Positions 32,588-39,289 of a stretch of DNA of 64,000 nucleotides are shown here, piece by piece. Position numbers and translations under genes: made by a program. The notes under the pieces are model-generated. The model did not search any database, had not been told where the DNA came from, and saw only the letters and a program-made list of their open reading frames with translations. Within the stretch, counting starts at the first letter, position 1, and the number at the start of each line of letters is the position of its first letter. The DNA lies in assembly GCA_009911365.1 (NCBI GenBank), contig QXXF01000016.1, positions 1-64,000 on the forward strand, written 5' to 3'. The DNA comes from Clostridiales bacterium (GTDB taxonomy: Bacteria; Bacillota; Clostridia; Peptostreptococcales; Anaerovoracaceae).

Positions 32588-34382
32588 TGTCTGCGTCCTC
32601 CTGTAAATCCTCCCCGTCGATCTCGTAAACGTCAAATTCCTCGTCCGGCTTCACAATGGCGGGGCGGCGTTTGATGTGCTTTTCCATGTCAAAGGCGTTC
32701 TTCGGGTCTGCGTCGGAGAGGTACTTGTATTTCGGGTGCTTTGTTATGTCGAATTTATCCGAAAAGAACGGGCGCACCCCACGCACTTGCAAGATACATT
32801 TTCCCCCGTCCATAACCGCGATTTCATCTTCGGTCATAAGCTGCTTTCCCAATTTCTGATAGTTCAGCCCGTGGGAAAGCTCCCGCCCCCGCGTTTCGGA
32901 CGTGTTGAAGCTGTCTATGGTTTCTTTTCCTAAAAGCTCCGACATTTCTTTGAGCGTCGTTTTTTCCTTGCCGCCTAAGAAAAGCGTCGTGTCGCAATTC
33001 CCGCTTATGGTGTCCGCGTTGTCCTTGTAGATTGCCTTTAGCTGTGACTGGCTCTGCAAAATGATGGAAGCCGATATTTCCCGGCTCCTTATGGTGGCTA
33101 TGAGTTTTTCAAACTTCGGTATCTGCCCGATATTCGCAAATTCATCAAGTAAGCACCTTACATGGACGGGAAGCCGCCCGCCGTATTCATCATCTGCCTT
33201 GTCGCACAAGAGGTTGAATAGCTGGGTGTAGAGAATACTCACAACAAAGTTAAAAGTGTCGTCGGTGTCGCTGATAATGACGAAAAGGGCGGTCTTTCTG
33301 TCCCCCAGCGTGTCAAGCTCCATTTCGTCCGTTTCCATAAGCTCCCGCAGCTCCCGTATGTCAAATGGCGCAAGCCGCGCACCGCAGGAAATGAGGATAG
33401 AGCTTCGCGTCTTGCCCGCCGATAACAGGAATTTCTTGTACTGCCGGACAGCGAAATGCTCCGGGTCTTTTTCTTCCAGCCGTTCAAACATGAGGTCAAC
33501 CGGGCTTTGAAATTCCGGGTCGTCCTCGCGGGCTTCGCTGGCGTTTATCATTTCAAGCAGCGTCGTAAAGTTCCTTTCTTCCTCTGGGGCTTCATAGTGG
33601 ATATAGCCGATAAGGGCGCAGTAGAAAAGCCGTTCCGACTTCACCCAAAAATCCTCCCCGGATTTCTCCCCGTCGCCTTTGGTGTTGGCGATTATGGTAT
33701 TCACCAGCTTCAAAATGTCCTTTTCACTCCGCAGATAGGCAAAGGGATTGTACTTCATGGATTTTTTGAAGTTAATCGTATTCAGCACTTTGATACGGTA
33801 TTTGTACCTCTGTAACATTTTTCCTGTTTCCAAAATCAGTGTTCCTTTCGGGTCAGTAACGATATATGAAGTTGGAAAATCTTTTGAGCTGCACTGCATA
33901 AGCGACGGTTTCACAAAGAACCGGGTTTTACCGCTGCCGGAGCCGCCGATCACAAGGATATTTTTGTTCCTCGCATATTTCGGCTGCTTCGGGCGGCTGT
34001 TCATGGTGAGCCGTTCCGTCTGTGTTAAGGGGATATTGTTTTCAAATACCGGGTCGGTGTAGGGCTTAATATCGTCGGCATTTCCCCAGCGGGCGGAACC
34101 GTACTCAATGCCTTTGCGGTATTTCTTCGCGTTCTTGCCTTTCATGTAAACGGCAAGCCGGATAATCACCGCGCCCACAATGCCGATCAGTAAGTCGGCG
34201 GGGTGGAAGCTGGGGGCAGCGGAAGCAAAGGCAGCGGTGAAGCCCTCCCCCAAGTGTAAGATTTTTTGGCTTGCGTCCATGCCGGGGGAAAGCCGGACAG
34301 CCGCGCCCACCTTGTCAAACAGGTACACAAAGAGCAGATAGGGCGCGTTTAGGATAAGCAGCTTCTTTACTTCCGGCTTCAT
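32580..34382 (-). CDS. type IV coupling protein VirD4/TraG
   Basis: 600 residues. N-terminal membrane helices (LLILNAPYLLFVYLF; LLIGIVGAVIIRLAVYM) anchor a cytoplasmic ATPase with Walker A VIGGSGSGKTRFF and Walker B RCLLDEFANIG. It recruits the relaxosome to the channel. Its start overlaps pcfB by 4 nt, consistent with a PcfB-TraG receptor unit as in the pCF10 system. Confidence 0.93.
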   Translation of the reverse strand: MKPEVKKLLILNAPYLLFVYLFDKVGAAVRLSPGMDASQKILHLGEGFTAAFASAAPSFHPADLLIGIVGAVIIRLAVYMKGKNAKKYRKGIEYGSARWGNADDIKPYTDPVFENNIPLTQTERLTMNSRPKQPKYARNKNILVIGGSGSGKTRFFVKPSLMQCSSKDFPTSYIVTDPKGTLILETGKMLQRYKYRIKVLNTINFKKSMKYNPFAYLRSEKDILKLVNTIIANTKGDGEKSGEDFWVKSERLFYCALIGYIHYEAPEEERNFTTLLEMINASEAREDDPEFQSPVDLMFERLEEKDPEHFAVRQYKKFLLSAGKTRSSILISCGARLAPFDIRELRELMETDEMELDTLGDRKTALFVIISDTDDTFNFVVSILYTQLFNLLCDKADDEYGGRLPVHVRCLLDEFANIGQIPKFEKLIATIRSREISASIILQSQSQLKAIYKDNADTISGNCDTTLFLGGKEKTTLKEMSELLGKETIDSFNTSETRGRELSHGLNYQKLGKQLMTEDEIAVMDGGKCILQVRGVRPFFSDKFDITKHPKYKYLSDADPKNAFDMEKHIKRRPAIVKPDEEFDVYEIDGEDLQEDADSE

Positions 34383-34855
34383 AGCGATACCTCCCTGTCC
34401 TTGTGTTTGGTCTGCTGGCGGCTGGCGTTCAGCTCCTTTGCCTTTTCCCGGAAAGCCGCTAATGCCTTTCGGATTGAGGGCTTTTTGTCCTGTGTCAGCT
34501 TCTTTGCGGAAAACTCCTTGAAAGCGGCGGTCAATGCGTCTGCGTCCCTGCCCTTGAAGAATACAAGATAGCGAGGCGGGGTTTCCGTACTGTCTTTTTT
34601 CAGCGCAAAGTCGATACCGTATTTTTTGGCGGTACTCTCAAATGCCTTGATATTTTCTTTTGTGATCTCAATGTTGGAAACGCCTGTGTTCTGCTTCATA
34701 AGCTGCTTTAGGGTCTGTTTCCCGTGGGGCTGTTTGCCGATCTGCTTCTTTGACTGTGCAAGCGCGGCTTTCATTGCCTTTTGCAGCACTTCGGCGGTCA
34801 GCTTCCCGGTCTTGATATACAGGGCAACGGTTTTCTCGTTGATCTCGTCCTGCAT
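34379..34855 (-). CDS. PcfB-family (DUF3801) coupling accessory protein
   Basis: 158 residues, INEKTVALYIKTGKLTAEVLQKAMK onward, the PcfB/DUF3801 pattern. In Gram-positive conjugation PcfB assists the coupling protein in docking substrates. The C-terminal third ends DKKPSIRKALAAF plus a basic tail that resembles the tails of two other ICE proteins. Directly upstream of and overlapping traG. Confidence 0.85.
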   Translation of the reverse strand: MQDEINEKTVALYIKTGKLTAEVLQKAMKAALAQSKKQIGKQPHGKQTLKQLMKQNTGVSNIEITKENIKAFESTAKKYGIDFALKKDSTETPPRYLVFFKGRDADALTAAFKEFSAKKLTQDKKPSIRKALAAFREKAKELNASRQQTKHKDREVSL

Positions 34856-34896
34856 GGGGTCTGTCCCTCCTTTCGGGGTGTCCTATGGGGCGGCGG

Positions 34897-35124
34897 TCAG
34901 ATACGCACCCGCAGCCCGTTAAGGTCGTCGGCTCTGATACCTACCAAGTACCATTCCTGTTTCATGTTCATTTCAATGCGGGTAGGCTTCCACTTGCCGC
35001 GGGTGAACACGTCGAAACAGTCCCCGCAATGCAGCCCGCCGTAATAGCTGGCAAGGTCAAAGCGGATGTCGTAGCGGTCTGTGCGCTCGTCAAATACCAA
35101 TGCTCCCGTCATTTTCTGTGCCAT
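34897..35124 (-). CDS. DUF5348-like protein
   Basis: 75 residues, MAQKMTGALVFDERTDRYDIRF followed by LHCGDCFDVF and TRIEMNMKQEWYLVG, matching small DUF5348 proteins common in conjugative elements. A compact beta-rich domain of unknown function. GGAGG precedes the ATG. Confidence 0.7.
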   Translation of the reverse strand: MAQKMTGALVFDERTDRYDIRFDLASYYGGLHCGDCFDVFTRGKWKPTRIEMNMKQEWYLVGIRADDLNGLRVRI

Positions 35125-35145
35125 AATAAAATCCTCCTTTTGTGG

Positions 35146-36135
35146 TTACAGGCTTTCGCCCGGTTTGAATGAATAGGGGTCGTGCGGCTCCTGTGGCGCA
35201 AGTGCGCCGCTTGCCATATCATGAGCCACAAGGGACGTGTAATAGTTGCCGATTGTGGACGGGGCATTGAAAAGCACCGCCCGTAAATACTGCTTGATGT
35301 TGCGGATTTTGGTGGTGTTCTCCCGCATACAGTCCAGCACAAAGCGGATATGTTCGCCGTCCAGCTTCATAAACTTTGCTTTCACCAGCTCGGCGGGGTA
35401 GTCGTCCCCGGCAATGCGGATCGTCTTTCTCCGGGTGCATACGGTTTCAAGCATGAGGTCAACAATTTCGTCCAGCCTGTCCCCGTCAAACTTCATATCC
35501 TGCATGAGAATGTCATAGGAGATATTGTCCTTGATGATCTCCCGGTAAATCTCAAAAGCTGTCTGTGCGTCCGATTCCTTTCGTTTCCGTTCCGGCGGCA
35601 TAGCCGCTTCTCTGTCAGAGGGAGAGGGGTTAGGGGAAAGGATAGGAATGGAATGGGTACTTTGTTCATCAGTAATTCTTTTTTCTTTTTTTGGTAAGTT
35701 AGTCTTTTGTATATCTTTATTTAATTGCGTTGGATTTTCCGTCGTCGGTTTACCCGGTGTCGGATTTTCCAATATCGGGTTTCCCGGTGTTGGATTTTCC
35801 AATGTCGGGTTATCCAATCCCGGCGGGGTGTCGTCCGGCGGCTGGGGCTGCTCGTAAATGGTGTATTCAATGGCAGTCATTTTGCCCTTTGCGTCGCGCC
35901 CCTGCTGCCGCTTGATATATCCGGCTTTTTCCAGCTCCCATATGGCGGTGCGGATAGCGTCGATACTTTCCCGGTTGATCTGTGACAGCCCCGCAAGGGT
36001 GTAGTCCCAATCTTCGGGAAGTGACAGCATTTGCGACAAAAGCCCCTTTGCCTTTAAGGTCAGTTCCTTGTTGCGTAAATGGTGGTTGCTCATAACGGTA
36101 TAGCCCTTGTTGCGCTCCACTCGGAAAACTGCCAT
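35146..36135 (-). CDS. replication initiator-like protein (winged HTH plus DUF6017-like domain)
   Basis: 329 residues. The N-terminal winged helix (NHHLRNKELTLKAKGLLSQMLSLPEDWDYT) is the replication-initiator/HTH_36 type, followed by a Pro/Asn-rich linker made of decapeptide repeats (about 105-134) and a C-terminal helical domain (FEIYREIIKDNISYDIL) of the DUF6017 type. Such proteins head Tn1549 transfer operons and may start rolling-circle-type replication after excision. AAAGGAGTG precedes the ATG. First gene of the leftward operon. Confidence 0.75.
   Translation of the reverse strand: MAVFRVERNKGYTVMSNHHLRNKELTLKAKGLLSQMLSLPEDWDYTLAGLSQINRESIDAIRTAIWELEKAGYIKRQQGRDAKGKMTAIEYTIYEQPQPPDDTPPGLDNPTLENPTPGNPILENPTPGKPTTENPTQLNKDIQKTNLPKKEKRITDEQSTHSIPILSPNPSPSDREAAMPPERKRKESDAQTAFEIYREIIKDNISYDILMQDMKFDGDRLDEIVDLMLETVCTRRKTIRIAGDDYPAELVKAKFMKLDGEHIRFVLDCMRENTTKIRNIKQYLRAVLFNAPSTIGNYYTSLVAHDMASGALAPQEPHDPYSFKPGESL
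35731..35820 (-). repeat. three 30-bp tandem repeats inside the initiator gene
   Basis: Units begin at 35731, 35761 and 35791, each starting (T/C)GGATTTTCC. They encode degenerate decapeptides around NPTPGNPILE and form the hinge between the two domains. Copy number may vary by slippage without frameshift. Confidence 0.8.
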
Positions 36136-36157
36136 AGCTTCATCACTCCTTTGGTTG

Positions 36158-36210
36158 TGGATTTGTTACGCGATAGAACGCCGTTTTGCCGGGTTTAGGT
36201 ATAAATCCCT
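36158..36210 (+). repeat. imperfect ~52-bp direct repeat, copy 2
   Basis: Counterpart of 14651-14702. Here it lies just upstream of the initiator gene and includes the end of the 54-codon leader ORF. Shared blocks are GTTACGC, ATAG and GGTATAAATCCCT. Confidence 0.6.
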
Positions 36211-36359
36211 GTCCCTGTTAAAAACGCGCCCGTAAAGCCGCTTGTAGCAAGGCTCTTTTTGCCCCTACTGCGTAACATGAGGGCATAAAAAAAGCGGCGT
36301 TCCTGTTCTCCCGTGTAGGGATAGAGAAACGCCGCGTTTGCGTCGTATTCAGTTTTCAT
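36195..36359 (-). CDS. 54-codon leader ORF of the transfer operon
   Basis: MKTEYDANAAFLYPYTGEQ to the end TGTGIYT, with a weak GAGAAAG ribosome site. The frame spans a strong terminator-like hairpin (36287-36335), which suggests an attenuation leader, not a stable protein. It stops 60 bp before the initiator ATG. Confidence 0.4.
   Translation of the reverse strand: MKTEYDANAAFLYPYTGEQERRFFYALMLRSRGKKSLATSGFTGAFLTGTGIYT
36287..36335 (-). terminator. attenuator at the head of the transfer operon
   Basis: Minus strand: GCGGCGTT paired with AACGCCGC, with an additional CTC/GAG pairing, then T7. Located upstream of the first transfer gene and inside the leader ORF. It would stop transcription in the absence of antitermination or leader translation. 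Confidence 0.65.
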
Positions 36360-36413
36360 TTATTCTTTCTCAATGCTGTGTGCTGGTGTTTGGGCTTGCA
36401 GGGTTCCGGGCGG

Positions 36414-36460
36414 CATATCAAGGCTCTTTCCCTCAAAAGTAGTAAATTGGTAGTAAATTC
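36414..36460 (+). repeat. right-end recombination sites
   Basis: The 17-mer CATATCAAGGCTCTTTC (36414-36430) is the exact reverse complement of 5009-5025 near int. AGTAGTAAATT and GGTAGTAAATTC (36438-36460) match the left-end repeats in the same orientation. These are likely Xis and Int arm sites. Confidence 0.6.
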
Positions 36461-36516
36461 AGCTTGAAATCCTGCTTGTATGCCCGTAAATCAAGGCTTT
36501 TTTGAGATAATCAACC

Positions 36517-36530
36517 ATTTTAATTGAAAA
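36517..36530 (-). repeat. ICE right terminal inverted repeat
   Basis: ATTTTAATTGAAAA, exact reverse complement of 3602-3615, marking the probable right end. Confidence 0.65.
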
Positions 36531-36712
36531 TCTTTCTAACTTGCTTTGTGATTTCAGCTGCCTTTCGATCCTTACCAATAATCAATAAAAACGTCCTTAT
36601 TTGGTCTAAATGTTCCTTTATGATTCTCCCTGCACTATGTTTCTTACGATCTCAAAAATTCATTTTTTCACGTTTTTGTTAATTAGCTTTTCGAGGCCCC
36701 GTGACTTCCACT
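36531..36712. other. host flank right of the ICE, no intact gene
   Basis: A/T-rich. On the minus strand a short open stretch reading EHLDQIRTFLLIIGKD and ending KIFN at the ICE end follows an in-frame stop; it may be another decayed coding fragment cut by the insertion. Nothing else supported. Confidence 0.4.
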
Positions 36713-36913
36713 TCACATGCGTGCGCTTTTTTTCGGGTCATCGCTGATCCCTACCAGTAGGATCTTGCCCATAGTAGGAAGCCTGTTTTCAATCAATCGC
36801 ATAATCTTTTTTGATTCGCACAATGGCTTCTTGTGGGGACGTATCCATTTTCAATTCTAAAACGATGCTGTCCTGATCTGTTTGATACAGATAAAATCCG
36901 CTGATTCACATTC
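36713..36913 (-). pseudogene. C-terminal remnant of an AAA-ATPase/PD-(D/E)XK-type protein
   Basis: One frame reads SIVLELKMDTSPQEAIVRI and ends in a stop. A shifted frame continues GKILLVGISDDPKKSARM. Together these match the C-terminus of the AAA-ATPase-like proteins with PD-(D/E)XK nuclease tails (IIEFK...EAL.QI...; GKVLLVGI.YD). N-terminal parts are absent and the frame is broken, so it is a remnant between the ICE end and the SDR gene. Confidence 0.6.
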
Positions 36914-36931
36914 CCAAGATTTCTTGATGGC

Positions 36932-37732
36932 TCAATAATAAAACTCCGGCGCGCCCTTGTATTCCTGGATGGTGTTGCCGCCATCCACCACGAATTCCTG
37001 GCCTGTGACATATGATGCCCTTTCCGAGCAAAGGAACACGATCATGTTCGCCACCTCTTCAGCAGTACCGCTCCGTTTCATAGGCGTATTGAAGCCACCT
37101 TGGTATTCACCTTCTGTCTGGGAAGCTGTCTTGATCCAGCCTGGCAGCACATTGTTGATGGTGATATTATAAGTTCCTGTCTCTATGGCTATGGCTTTGC
37201 TCATGCCAACGATGGCCGCCTTTGCGGCGGAATAAGAGGATTCGCCCGGATTGCTTACCAGCGGCCCGGTCACAGAAGACGTATTGACAATCCGACCATA
37301 ATGAGCCGTTTTCATATGGGGCAGGACTTCCTTGGTCACATACATAGGGATGTTCAGGTTTCTTGCCATGTCCGCATCCCAATCCTCATAGGAAATGGTT
37401 TCAAAATCTCCGAAGGTTCCTTCCGCCACGCCAGTCTGGACCATGCCTGCGTTATTGACTAGCACATCGATTTTCCCGTACTCCTCAATGATCACTCTCA
37501 CCATGTCTCCTACGGCTTTTCGATCCATCAGATCCGTGATCACGCCTTTTGCGTCGATTCCCATAGTCTGGAGCTCATTTTCCCTCTCCTTGATACGTTC
37601 TGTCGTGGAAACGATGATCACTTTGCCGCCCAACGCACCTAAAATCCGAGCAGTCTGAAACCCAATACCGCTGTCGCTCCCAGCCCCTGTGACTAAGCAA
37701 ACCCGATTCTTAAATTCAATAAACTGTTCCAT
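36932..37732 (-). CDS. short-chain dehydrogenase/reductase
   Basis: 266 residues, classical SDR fold: cofactor motif TGAGSDSGIG, NNAG at about 90, catalytic Ser in NTSSVTG and YSAAK. The C-terminal EVANMIVFLCSERASYVTGQEFVVDGG is the usual family ending. Oxidises or reduces a hydroxyl/keto group with NAD(P)(H); substrate unknown. The start at 37732 has an AGAGAGGTG site; an ATG 8 codons upstream does not. Confidence 0.88.
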   Translation of the reverse strand: MEQFIEFKNRVCLVTGAGSDSGIGFQTARILGALGGKVIIVSTTERIKERENELQTMGIDAKGVITDLMDRKAVGDMVRVIIEEYGKIDVLVNNAGMVQTGVAEGTFGDFETISYEDWDADMARNLNIPMYVTKEVLPHMKTAHYGRIVNTSSVTGPLVSNPGESSYSAAKAAIVGMSKAIAIETGTYNITINNVLPGWIKTASQTEGEYQGGFNTPMKRSGTAEEVANMIVFLCSERASYVTGQEFVVDGGNTIQEYKGAPEFYY

Positions 37733-37905
37733 AAACACCTCTCTATCAGAAAACATGAATAAACTTTACAGCGTAATGACTGCGCCTCTACGACAGTGTC
37801 ATTTTTAATTCGGCGCATTCCTTACACCACGGCCCACCACTGAAAATATGATACCGAGCCGTGATTCAATGAACGCCTCCTTGCGGCAACGCCGTATTAA
37901 TGTCA

Positions 37906-37917
37906 GCGTTCATTATA
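37906..37917 (-). promoter_or_regulatory. -10 box of the likely SDR promoter
   Basis: Minus-strand TATAAT (37917-37912) with no good -35. An inverted repeat, AATGAACGC at 37868-37876 with GCGTTCATT at 37906-37914, overlaps the start region and could be an operator. Leader of about 170 nt. Confidence 0.4.
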
Positions 37918-37983
37918 CCACGGATCACCTACAAAAAGTAGAAACAATATCCAGGATTCCACAAGCTCCTCCTCTTGTCCGAC

Positions 37984-38137
37984 ATAAAAGTGGTACTAAA
38001 CGGTGAAAATTTCATTTTAAGCCCGCCGCTCACAGTATAAAGGCGGTACTAAACAGCGAAAAGTCAGCTTTGAACCCGCTGGCACAAACCAAAAGGGCGG
38101 CACTAGATCTGAAAAACCGAAATCTAGCACCGCCTTT
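37984..38137 (-). repeat. three degenerate ~53-bp tandem units, last one a hairpin
   Basis: Units begin near 37984, 38037 and 38089; each has an (A)AAGG(C/T)GGTACTA-like head. The third is a hairpin (CTAGAT/ATCTAG with flanking GGCGG/CCGCC) that could serve as terminator for nth on the minus strand. Origin of the other units is unclear. No gene between 37733 and 38330. Confidence 0.55.
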
Positions 38138-38330
38138 ATCTTTGATTTTTCTACGTCATCAAATCCCATGTTCACTTTCAAAAAAATGAGGAGGACTCTG
38201 TCAAGCTTCCACGGGCTGGCAGATGATCTGCTACTGAACACTATCACACATCACACGATCAGAATGGGCTTTATATCAACCTCAGCATTTTCCAGGATGG
38301 GTTTGACCTGACTAATGTAATCCTCATATT

Positions 38331-38966
38331 CTATTCCACGCCTTTCTTCTCACATATGTAACCGATTACACAATTGTCGCAGTCCGGTTTCCTGGCATGG
38401 CAACAATATCTGCCGAGGAAAATCAAGCTATGATGGGAACGGGACCAGCGTTCTTCGGGCAAAGTCTTCATCAGTGCTAGTTCGGTTTTCAAAACATCCT
38501 TTTCCTCTACCAGTCCGATCCGGTTGGAAACTCGAAACACATGGGTATCCACTGCGATTCTCTGATGCCCGAAGCCTACCGCAAGCACGACATTTGCTGT
38601 CTTTCGCCCTACTCCAGGGAGCTGGATCAATGCGTCGTAATCCTCTGGCACCTGGCCATCATGCTGTTCTACCAGCTGCTTTGCCAGGGCCAAGATATTT
38701 TTTGATTTTGTTTTGTACATCCCGATTCGCCGGATTATTGGCTCCACGTCCTCCTGACGGGCCTGTGCCAGAGAATCCGCGTCAGGATAAGCCGCAAAAA
38801 GGTCTTTTGTGACTACGTTGACGCTTTTATCCGTCGTCTGCGCGGACAGCACGACTGACACCAAAAGCTGAAAAACGCTATTGTGGTCCAGTGCGCAATC
38901 CGCATCAGGATACTGTAATTCCAACTTGTCCAGGATTTCATTGACCTGGGATTCACGAAAACTCAT
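38331..38966 (-). CDS. nth: endonuclease III
   Basis: 211 residues. Helix-hairpin-helix LPGVGRKTANVV with the catalytic Lys, catalytic Asp in VDTHVFR, and the [4Fe-4S] loop CHARKPDCDNCVIGYIC with C-x6-C-x2-C-x5-C spacing. Base-excision repair glycosylase/AP lyase for oxidised pyrimidines. Length normal. GGAGGTGCGGT precedes the ATG. Confidence 0.96.
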   Translation of the reverse strand: MSFRESQVNEILDKLELQYPDADCALDHNSVFQLLVSVVLSAQTTDKSVNVVTKDLFAAYPDADSLAQARQEDVEPIIRRIGMYKTKSKNILALAKQLVEQHDGQVPEDYDALIQLPGVGRKTANVVLAVGFGHQRIAVDTHVFRVSNRIGLVEEKDVLKTELALMKTLPEERWSRSHHSLIFLGRYCCHARKPDCDNCVIGYICEKKGVE

Positions 38967-39211
38967 ACCGCACCTCCTGCTATAAACGCTTCTATGAACG
39001 CATGGGGCCTGATCCTTTGGAGTCTGATATACTACGGCTCAGTACCCGGATCTTAATGGGTTGCAACTTGTTCATCCAAGTGCCTGGCAACCCCGCCGAG
39101 CCTTTATCCATTTTGCTTGAATACGATTATACATGGAACTCGCACGCTTTACAACTAAAAGGCATATTTATAGGTAATTTTGATTTTTCAAAAAATATCA
39201 AAAAAAACTAG

Positions 39212-39239
39212 TTACATTTCTGACAATTTATTGTATAAT
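39212..39239 (+). promoter_or_regulatory. promoter of the permease-hydantoinase operon
   Basis: -35 TTACAT (39212-39217), 16-bp spacer, perfect -10 TATAAT (39234-39239), about 50 bp before the permease ATG. The rest of 38967-39211 shows no gene. Confidence 0.65.
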
Positions 39240-39289
39240 AGGCATTGTACTAATCAAAACTCATAAACTTTACAAATGGAGGTGTAAAA

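Larger units (their letters stand above)
3602..36530. mobile_element. Tn916/Tn1549-family integrative conjugative element, about 33 kb
   Basis: Defined by a tyrosine integrase closely resembling Tn916 Int at the left end, xis next to it, a relaxase/MobC pair, a complete type IV secretion set (VirD4, VirB4, TrbL, PrgI, CHAP hydrolase) and the Tn1549-type string of accessory proteins. The proposed ends are a perfect 14-bp inverted repeat (3602-3615 and 36517-36530) of the form TTTT-N5-AAAA, matching the A/T-rich insertion sites known for Tn916 and Tn1549. Candidate Int arm repeats (GTAGTAAATT type) lie inside both ends. Exact crossover points are inferred; an empty-site comparison would fix them. 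The cargo is an ABC/two-component island, with no classical antibiotic-resistance gene seen. Confidence 0.85.

Noticed and set aside
35731-35820. CRISPR-like array
   Set aside because: 30-bp units are directly tandem with no spacers and are in frame within a coding region.
39002-39211. possible riboswitch upstream of the permease operon
   Set aside because: No known aptamer core recognised; most of the stretch lies upstream of the promoter at 39212.
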